Shown here piece after piece: positions 56,335-64,000 of a stretch of 64,000 nt of DNA. Origin of the DNA: Hymenopus coronatus (taxonomy: Eukaryota; Arthropoda; Insecta; Mantodea; Hymenopodidae); NCBI GenBank assembly GCA_030762935.1, contig CM060895.1:39237001-39301000 (forward strand), read 5' to 3'. The notes below the pieces were generated by a model. That model was not told where the DNA came from. It made no database searches and saw only the letters and a list, made by a program, of their open reading frames with translations. Both the position numbers and the translations under genes were made by a program. The first letter of the stretch is position 1. Every line of letters starts with the position of its first letter.

Positions 56335-57139
56335 CATAACGTATATCTTGAATTTTCTCTTTGAATGCCTTATGAAGTCTGCTATATCTGAATCAATTTT
56401 GTAAAGTTTTGTTTTAGTAGAACACTGAGAGACGTAGACAAAGGTCTTTATACACAAAAAATGCTAACGTCGGATTTTGTAATTTTTATTGCCGTTGTGC
56501 TTAGTATTTTTAACCTGTGGTAATATAAAGATCATGGAATTTCAAAGTCAATTACACAGCGACCGACAACATGTAACTATCACCGCTGCCTTCTGTTTAC
56601 TTTTTGTGTCTATAATGAAATATGTAATTGAAGCATTTCTGCAAACGTTTCAGGGTTGCCACTGGAGGGAATACCAGGTTGACCTATTCCGTGTTTATTA
56701 CCCCGGTTTGCCCATCATCACCCAAGGAGATTCTACTCTTTTTACACAGTATCGCCGTAAAGTCCAACCATGCGCAACACATGCAGTTAAAGGGAAACTT
56801 GAGGGGAATAACGCTGTGTGCTTCAAAATAACATACCTGAAATTTATCTGGAATAATAAGAAGATATCGAAGAATAAGCTCTTGTACAACAGTTGGTAGA
56901 AAGTGGGTAGAGAAGCTGATGCGAATGCAATGCCTCAGATTATTTTCGTGGTCATGCAAAGCCTGGAATTTCAAAGCCATCACAGACCTAAGCGCTGTTG
57001 ATCGGGAGTTCAATGACTGTATCCCTCTTCCAACTAATACGATTAACGTGAAGTAGACAGAAGAATATCTTAGCTGTAGGAAAAATAGTTTGTGAATGAG
57101 TAGGCAAAGAACATCATGTGAACGTAACAAGTTAGATTT
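56335..57139 (-). mobile_element. Old Family A fragments
   Basis: CATAACGTATATCTTGAATT, GAGAGACGTAGACAAAGG (56335-56475), GTAGAGAAGCTGATGCGAAT (near 56908) and a second left end, GAACATCATGTGAACGTAAC with AAGTTAGATTTTT (to 57139), are all minus-strand Family A traces. The overlapping long open frames at 56489-56899 and 56684-57130 have no recognisable domain. Confidence 0.5.
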
Positions 57140-57675
57140 TTAAAAAAAATGTACACGAAAAATGTACATTACCTTTAACTCGCGTAAGCAAAAGCTATTT
57201 CAGTTTAAAAAATTATTATAAATTGAAGGCATGTGTGTAAAATCGGTCTAACCGTTTATTAAAACTGACTTTTGTGCATTCCAAAAACGAAATATTATTT
57301 GACAGAGTGGTATATTTTATTAGAGCTAATACATCAAACTTATTTTTATGCACAGTCCAAAGTAGTATAATTCATTTTTTATACTTATGACAAAATATAT
57401 CAAAATAACAAAATTAATATACGGAGTTCTGAATTAAGCATAACTTAAGAATATGTTCTTATTTTTATCACAAAACACCCTTGCAGATTAATTTTAGTGC
57501 GCATCAGAAAGTATTATTAACACTCCCCTTAAAATATGTATGGGCATGTGGCCTATTTCAGACATTAAATCAAACAGTGACTCTTTTTCATGAAAATCAT
57601 TACTTTCAGCTGATGATAAAAGACTTCTGCAATATTCAAGAAAAATTGCAGGCACATAATTAAGCAGTTCAAATG
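57140..57675. other. Unclassified AT-rich
   Basis: No gene or repeat was recognised before the SINE. Confidence 0.35.
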
Positions 57676-57924
57676 CATTTTTTTTTTTTTTTTTAGATTA
57701 ACGTCCTTTAGCCTTATTGATGAATGAAATTGAGGAAACGATGCTCAGATGATCTTGGGATCCATGGAGTTTAAAGTTACTCGATGTTCGTCTTCTAGGG
57801 ATAAAGGAAAACCCTGGAAAAAAAAAAATTAAACAAAAAACCTTATCCGGGTAACTCAGTTTAAGTGAGAGTCAAACTCGCGACCTGAGGCAGACACGCT
57901 ACCACCACACTACCCAAGCGGGCT
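57676..57924 (-). mobile_element. S2 SINE, reverse strand
   Basis: It opens with a T-run and TTAACGTCCTTTAGCC, followed by CGATGTTCGTCTTCTAGGGA. CCTTATCCGGGTAACTCAGT comes next, then box B in reverse (GAGTCAAACTCGCGACC) and ACACTACCCAAGCGGGC. AAATGCAT on the left and AAGTGCAT on the right may be a diverged target-site duplication. Confidence 0.85.
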
Positions 57925-58481
57925 AAGTGCATCTTCGAATTTAACGAAGTTATGGACCTTGCATTTTCATAGTTATAAGGTAAAGGACACGTTCATAGTA
58001 GTTATATATAATCACAATCAAGGATTTTGGTGTTAGACTATCCATAAATTATTTGTATTTTTTCAAAATAAGAGACGCGCGTGTCTTCAATTCTACATTT
58101 ATATGATATATTTGTGATCGTTAAAGGCTGTATGGTGCTATATAGATAGCATTTGTCCTTAAAATCATGGACCTGGGTCCATGTATAAGTAATATATTCA
58201 TACCAAAAAGAGTCAATTAGCGTCAAAAGCTAAACGCCAAAATTTGAGAATTAAAGGAATGTTTTAAAAACTAGTTCAAGGAAAGACGTATATACGTGCT
58301 GGTATATAGCTTGTCTTATAGAGTGGTATTGTTTTCTGTTCCTCAGTTGGAATGTTCACGCCAATGACAGCGCTCCATTACCTTGTTCACGACCCACCGA
58401 GACGCTAAAGAATGCAATATCGCTATTTATTTGAGTGCAACAGCGTACTAAGGATGATCGGCCACTTCTTACAAGTACCCC
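57925..58481. other. Unclassified
   Basis: Nothing recognised. Confidence 0.35.
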
Positions 58482-58494
58482 AACTGGACAGGTT

Positions 58495-58748
58495 TTTTTT
58501 TTTTTTTGGTAGTGTTTAACGCCCGCTTTAACTACTAATGGCATCGCAGACGGTGACACTGATGATACATGAATGATGATGGAGCACCGGTGGAATGCGA
58601 TGGCGGGGGAAACCGGAGTACCCGGAGAAAACCCGCCCCAGCGCCGTTTTGTCCACCACAAATCTCACATGCGGTCGCTTGGGATTGAACCCCGGCCGTC
58701 TAGGTGAGAGTCGAGTGGTCTAACCACTCGGCCACGGCGCGGCCCACA
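58495..58748 (-). mobile_element. S1 SINE, reverse strand, with target-site duplication
   Basis: It opens with a T-run and TAGTGTTTAACGCCCGC. The body in reverse has GGGTTTTCTCCGGGTACTCC and GGTTTCCCCC. The head in reverse is GCGCCGTGGCCGAGTGGTTA, with box B GGGGTTCAATCCCAAGCG. The 13-base repeat AACTGGACAGGTT flanks it at 58482-58494 and 58749-58761. Confidence 0.9.
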
Positions 58749-58764
58749 AACTGGACAGGTTATT

Positions 58765-59150
58765 CTTGCTTTTGTTATACACAGTTCATTCTAAATTAAG
58801 AGGACTTCATAGAAAATCCAAATTTTATGCTTTATTTGGCATGAAAAAGGTTGAAGCAAACGGCATTTTAATCAAAAGTGTTGTAGTTGTTTTTAAAAAA
58901 AATATAAAATAACAAACCATTTTCTATACAAGGGTAGTGAGCGGTAGAGGGTATTTTCTTGAAAAATTCTGTATTGCATATTTTGAAGATACAATATTTT
59001 GTTTCTCTATCTTTCTCTTTCTCACCACAAACATGAGGTATTTTAATATTTTTTTTTATTTATTCAGAAGCCTCAAAAATTGTATCTGGTAAAACCTAGA
59101 TTCAAGTTATGAGTAGAATGCAGTAATTATGTAAGCTTGTTCTACATAAC
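58765..59150 (+). mobile_element. Family A right part, old
   Basis: ACAGTTCATTCTAAATTAAG, AGGACTTCATAGAAAATCCA, GGCATTTTAATCAAAAGTG and GGGTATTTTCTTGAAAAATT follow the family order. A worn ATCTGGTAAAACCTAGATTC and ATGAGTAGAATGCAGTAATT close it. The CA site is replaced by CTCTATCTTTCTCTTTCTC. Confidence 0.6.
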
Positions 59151-60659
59151 TTTGTCCAATGTCTTAACTGTCATGAAGTTCGTTTCACAGCAGCTCTGTG
59201 CTAATATCACGTGTTACGGAAGCAAGAATATGTTCTTAATGTGTGCTTGTATTCACATCATCGAAATAACGAATACTTTTTTCTTCATTCTATTTATTTA
59301 AAGTCGCTTTAAGTGCTCGGTCATATCGCGACGGTTCTGTTCATGATACTCATTTGTTCTGAACGATAGTCTTTTATCTATGCTTTTGCCCATACATTTT
59401 CGTTTCGCTCCAATTAAACGTATTAGAGTGCCATCCAGCATAGCTGCCTTTCACCATCTGAACTCAGACGGTATAGAGCAAGTCTTCTAGATCGTCTGCT
59501 TCTTACACATATACTAAATCCTCAAATTTAACATTTAATATAAAAATTAGATAAAAACAAAAAACCAAGATTTAAACTGTAACATCCTTAAACTCATAAC
59601 GAATTACATGCAGAAGATGCTGAGGTAGCGTCTAGTCTACCTGCTTTCATTGTTTGTGGATAGATGGCAACGTAATCACTAGAGCTCGGTTTTGGGTTCC
59701 GAAGCGCAGACAGTTACAACACACATAGCAGTCAGCGAGGGTAGTGGGTAGGGATTTGTAGCATAAACATGCACACATTGAGGTAGCCTTATTACGTGTA
59801 TTGATCTTATATTCATCGTTGTAATTCATATAGTAATACAATAAAACAATTACTTCATAATATGATCAGTAAATAAAACTTCTTATACTTTTACAAATAA
59901 AAGTAAAAAGCTTGATACAAAAAAAAATGCAGATCCCTAAAAGACAATGAACATAAATCAACCAAAATCATTCAGAACTCATTGCAGTGAATTACAATGT
60001 ACATATTCACTGTACAGAAATAAAAGGCTCTCCTCCTGTCACCCAAAAAACTATGCTTGCATCATCCACAAGTCGATTTTTTCAATCTCCGCTCTCTTTC
60101 AGTGTTCACTGGTTTATCTACTAGCAGGAACTGAACGAGGCCAAAAAGTGAGCAATGCTAGATTGTGCACACATTTCGAGACCACGCCTACTTCACCACG
60201 TCATAGTTTTCTCTAAAAACATGATGGCCTTAAACGGGACCGCTTCCCCCTGCCACTGGGAAAAACAACACGACCCTGTACTAGGGGAGAGAGGCAACGA
60301 AGTAAAATCTGTTTCATGGAGACACTGCTTGCAAGTCGAGAAACGCGTCTCGGTTAAGGGGGCCAGTATGTGGAACACTTGGCAGCAGCGACGGTTGGTT
60401 TCCAACCGCACACACCATATTCCCAAACTTTAAAGTTAGGCGGACTTTGGAAGACGAATGGGAAAGGGTCTTTATGTTCTGAAAAATACTGCATACTCTC
60501 TGTGCACCAACCTCAATCCAAAAATGTTGTGACCCTGGATCGAGCATTAACAATTACAGCTACCATTTATTTTTCAGTTTTACTGTTATTTTAGACTGAA
60601 TGTAGAACTTTTGCATCATGGTATTAAATATCCAATCCGGTATTTACCTTGGCAACTGA
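59151..60659. other. Unclassified
   Basis: 59900-60560 is GC-richer, with several overlapping short open frames on both strands and no recognisable domain. No transposon was recognised. Confidence 0.3.
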
Positions 60660-60770
60660 GGGAAATCACGAATAAATCTCAATCAGCTTGGTTGACTCAC
60701 GGGATTTGAACCGAGGACCTCTCGAATGCGGACCACATACGTTACCGTCTAGCCATTCCGTTGTATTGAA
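60660..60770 (-). mobile_element. S7 tRNA-like SINE head, reverse strand
   Basis: In reverse it reads ACGGAATGGCTAGACGGTAA, then GAGGTCCTCGGTTCAAATCC and CGTGAGTCAA. The box A and box B spacing resembles a tRNA-derived SINE head. It differs from S1 to S6. The tail toward 60640 is not clear. Confidence 0.45.
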
Positions 60771-61950
60771 TATACAGTTGTGTTTTTATCAAAAATAAGT
60801 GTTGCAATGTTTTTATTTAGAGTCCATTCTGATGTTGAAGTTCCTGATAGATTCTTTCGAAAGTGATTGATTCCTCGTGCTCGGCAGGACGAGGAAAACC
60901 ATTGAAGGGAATCAGACTATCTGCACACGTTCAACTAAAAGGTAATCATCGTTAGGATGTAACCGCCGCTCGTCAGGAAAAAATCGCTGCGGTTATAACA
61001 ATAGTTCCATAAGAAATGACAGCGAGAACGTGACTGATGTGCTCAATGCAACTGCGCGTTTTGTGAGCGGATAACTGAAAAACGCCACATTATAGACGAG
61101 CCATTTGCTATGAAGAGCTTTGAGCGTCATTACAAAACTGATGCCATTTATGTGAAATGCTTCCCAAGTGCCCCGAATTTGGAACGGCAATCTAAACGTC
61201 ATCTCAATGACTTGGAAGTCGCTGTTGGCATTTTCATCTAGATTTAGAGACTTGAGCTTTGCGTATAACAGAAAAGCTATACCGAAAAGTAGTTTACCTT
61301 CTTTGCTAAGGCAGTAGATCAACTGCATTCGACCCTAGAAATATCGAGAATCGACTATACTCTATTCGCTCTATGAAACACACTCCGCGCAACATCATAC
61401 CTTTCATGTAATTGTTCAACTGTTCGGTATCAGCAAACTTGTCGAACTTTATTCCAAATAACACTACAAATTTATTATACTGCATGAAATCCCTAAACAT
61501 ATTTTCAGTGAATTTTACAAACTAGATAAATTATAGGATCTATTTTCTACATTTAGGTTCCAGTCAGAGGCCAATGGGAACATTCACCGTGATGTCGTAA
61601 TTATGGATTTATTTTATAAAGAAATAATGGAGAAATAGAAAAACAATTGCGATAAATAATCTTATATTAAAATTAACAAGTAATGTAAACATACATAAGT
61701 TATAATTCTGCCGTTGGTAAGCATTAGCGAGGTATAATGTTAAAACAACACGTTAAAACTCTACTGCTAGGAACGGCAAATTACGTTGCAGGAAATATTT
61801 GCTCGAATTCAGCTAATTAAGTTCCAGAGAACTCAGTATACAAGAACTCCATCAAGCTCACGGCTCAATTCATGAGAAATTTACCTTCTGAAATCTAAAG
61901 GCTATTGAAAAATCGCACGTAAACTATTTCTGCGGATTAGCAAACAGAGA
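60771..61950. other. Unclassified, two adjoining minus-strand open frames
   Basis: Frames at 61306-61500 (64 codons) and 60993-61328 (111 codons) overlap by 23 bases in different phases. I could not match either to a family, and they may be chance. Confidence 0.25.
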
Positions 61951-62296
61951 GGCGGTGCCGTGGGTGAATGATTAGACCGCTCGGCGGCCCGGGTTCAATC
62001 CCAAGCGCCCAAATGTGGGATTCATGGTGGACGAAGCGGCGTCTGGGCGGGTTTTCTCCGAGTCCTCCGGTCTCCCCCTCTACTCATTCCACCTATTGCT
62101 TCATCAATTTCGCTTACATTTCATATCATCCACTTCCTCATGTTCATGCCTGGCTGTGAGCCGACCCCTCGAAACAGGTTCTCCATTCTGTGGTTCTGTG
62201 ACGTTTGTTCCCCAACAGGCTTCTGACCACTAGGCATTACCATCGGCTTGTAAGTCCTAAGGGGTGTCAGTCCTACCAATACGGGGAGGGTAAGCG
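61951..62296 (+). mobile_element. S3 SINE, near complete
   Basis: GGCGGTGCCGTGGGTGAATG is the head, with box B GGGTTCAATCCCAAGCGCCC. The body has GGCGTCTGGGCGGGTTTTCT, TCCTCCGGTCTCCCCCTC, CATTTCATATCATCCACTTC and CCCAACAGGCTTCTGACC, and ends ACGGGGAGGGTAAGC. It is the same structure as 43447-43800, with a deletion in the tRNA-like head. Confidence 0.85.
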
Positions 62297-63059
62297 CAAC
62301 ACATAGAGAATATTTAAGATCAAATAGAATGAAAAGTGTATCTAAAATGCTAATACAAACTGTATAGTTGGAAATGTAGAAAATAGGAACTAATGTGGGG
62401 TAGTCTGTAGTAGGCGGGAATTATGTTAATTAAAGGGTATGCGTCGCTAAAATTTAGAAATTTAGTCACACTTTCTTGCGCTTCAAGTTACTCTTGCTAC
62501 ACATTTTACAGGTTACTACGATCCGTAACGCAAGTAGCGGCTTTAATACTCTTGAAGTTAGCACATTTAATACGACGCAACCTACTTAAATTCAGGAATG
62601 GTATATTATTCATATTAAAACAATCGGAAACTTGTTTCAAACAGTTGAGTTGTTAGCCTGCATTAAATATATCAGCAAATTTAGCTGGTGGAGTCCATTC
62701 TCGTCTCAGCCACCTTAAGAAAAAGTACTCAGACTACCACTGGAGCAACTATCTTTCGGCAGATAAAAATTGTGGCAATATGCTTGGGATAGCCACTCAC
62801 TTTTGTTTAACTCAAATGTTCTTATTTCAAGAAGCGTATAGAAATGAAAGTGTTCAGATCGCACACAATATCAACAACTATCACTAGCGTTAACTGCAGC
62901 TGACTCAGGTAGTAAATACCGTAGGAGAAAGGTGATGATTGTAGCACCTTTGATGGTGTTCACAGAAATCAGCATTGGCCATTGAATTCTGTTTCTCAAT
63001 TCAGAGCTCTATAGTTTCATTTTCTCCATCAAGTACTTGTACGTAATTGGTAGGCAACA
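62297..63059. other. Unclassified
   Basis: No gene or repeat was recognised. Confidence 0.35.
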
Positions 63060-63445
63060 AGATTTTGTATCAACCCAAAAATGTGACACTGTGATGTGTT
63101 TTGAGAACCCCTGAACCCAGAAAAAAGGCATTTTTAGGAAAAGATTTCATGTGCGTACGTGTCACATAAATTTAAACACAAAAAGTCCGTTATTTCCCAA
63201 ACTTGGTATTTGAGATAAGGACTGCGATCCAAGATTTTTAAATCCCCCAACCATAACTACCCTTTACATGGAATATTTTGCGAAATGCTCGATTTTCTCA
63301 GAAACGTCTAACAATTTTGATTAAAGACATTTCAATCTTGAATTTTTTGGGAATAGCCTCTGAAGTCCTCTTCATCCTGGATGAGTTTTGTACAACTGCT
63401 TACGCGTCAGAGATGGACACAAACTTCTACAAAAAAATGCAGATC
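63060..63445 (-). mobile_element. Family A internal part, ends lost
   Basis: GATTTTGTATCAACCCAAAA is followed by GAACCCCTGAACCCAGAAAA, TAACTACCCTTTACATGGAA, TGGGAATAGCCTCTGAAGTC and CAGAGATGGACACAAACTTC, in minus-strand order. The two ends are missing. Confidence 0.75.
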
Positions 63446-63460
63446 ACATTAAACCTAATT

Positions 63461-63461
63461 T

Positions 63462-63514
<53 letters not shown>
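63461..63514 (+). repeat. Compound CT/CA microsatellite
   Basis: A CT run followed by a CA run directly after AACCTAATTTTG, at the border of the Family A fragment. This corresponds to the ACACACAATTTATG position of Family A, not to the main microsatellite site. Confidence 0.85.
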
Positions 63515-64000
63515 TACACGGTGTCCCAGAACTCAACCACACATATTGGCAGGTTCGTAGAAGAGTCCTAGATAAACAGTTTGAGATAGTAAACCTATTG
63601 TCCCTTTTGATAAATGTCAAAGTTATGGCATGTTTTCTAGATCGCACAACAACGGCCGTAACTTAAAAATAATGTGCACGTGTGTATCCTATTTTCATTC
63701 AGAATGCCTCATTTGGATGCCAGTAGTCGAATGAAAGCAGTATTGATGCACAATCAATACGATATTTAAAATTATTGGAGTCGCAACGTTGGCACAATTG
63801 CGTGATGTTTCAGGGTGTGCACGCCGCTGATAATAACAGTTCGATTGATTTCAGGTCATATGTACGTAGTTAGCGACAGCCTTCCGCTCTAACATACTGG
63901 TGGACGAGTCGCAATATGGTTGGTCATTGAATCACACGATACAAAGTTAACACTGCTCTCTGAAAATGTCCTTTTTTAGGTTATTAATTTTCTTGTTTTT
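63515..64000. other. Unclassified end of window
   Basis: It starts GGTGTCCCAGAACTCAACC, which looks like a transposon terminus motif, but no matching second end or protein was seen inside the window. Confidence 0.25.

Noticed and set aside
56489..57130. Overlapping open frames of 136 and 148 codons on opposite strands
   Set aside because: No recognisable domain, and they overlap Family A traces. Frames of this length are expected by chance in 64 kb.
60993..61500. Possible chemoreceptor-like membrane protein from two adjoining minus frames
   Set aside because: The hydrophobic pattern was tempting, but the frames are out of phase and I see no family motif, so I make no functional call.
1..64000. 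CRISPR array or bacterial-type operon
   Set aside because: Repeats are long dispersed transposons with variable spacing. The SINEs, mariner and LINE remnants show a eukaryotic genome.
63515..64000. Transposon terminus at GGTGTCCCAGAACTC
   Set aside because: The motif is suggestive, but no second end or transposase lies inside the window, so it is not called.

Overview
The window looks like an intergenic or intronic, transposon-saturated piece of a large AT-rich invertebrate genome. I found no complete, intact host gene. Every protein signature I could recognise is a decayed transposon: two mariner transposase fragments, two Tc1-like remnants and three LINE remnants. There are also several tRNA-derived SINE families with poly-A or poly-T tails and target-site duplications. 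The mariner and LINE remnants look like those common in arthropods, so an arthropod is my best guess. A chelicerate, an insect or a mollusc cannot be separated from this sequence alone.

The dominant component is one non-coding family of about 0.75 to 0.9 kb, called Family A below. It is present in more than 35 full or partial copies on both strands and covers roughly a third of the window by eye. Its left end reads AAAATCTGATGTG followed by a short hairpin and ACTTTCTCTA. Its right end is a long palindromic hairpin (core CACTATGTACATAGTG) ending in TAGAGAAAGTAAAA. The two ends therefore share a short inverted ACTTTCTCTA. A fixed internal site carries a microsatellite in most copies. Copies are nested in each other, split by SINEs and mariners, and repeatedly arranged as unequal inverted pairs. 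I do not recognise this family by name.

Layout: 1-4.2 kb, Family A copies around an unclassified block. 4.2-5.8 kb, poly-T-led elements and tRNA-like SINEs, including a cassette with 45-base inverted ends. 6.3-8.9 kb, Family A and mariner nested in each other. 9.5-15 kb, SINE-in-SINE and a Tc1-like pseudogene. 15-26.4 kb, Family A arrays, a LINE tail and a Family A copy holding two SINEs. 26.4-28.5 kb, a GC-richer retroelement-like block with direct repeats. 30-37 kb, Family A plus an LTR-like segment. 37.9-39.6 kb, Tc1 and LINE remnants. 41.7-45.8 kb, Family A nested in Family A. 47.1-47.7 kb, a LINE RNase H remnant. 48-54.7 kb, a 3.34-kb direct tandem duplication with a 5-base AATTT microhomology at its borders. 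55-64 kb, older Family A fragments, more SINEs and long unclassified stretches.

SINE families are labelled S1 to S7 by their tRNA-like heads and tails. No operon, CRISPR array, functional tRNA or rRNA gene was supported. All boundaries were read by eye and may be off by several bases, more for old copies.
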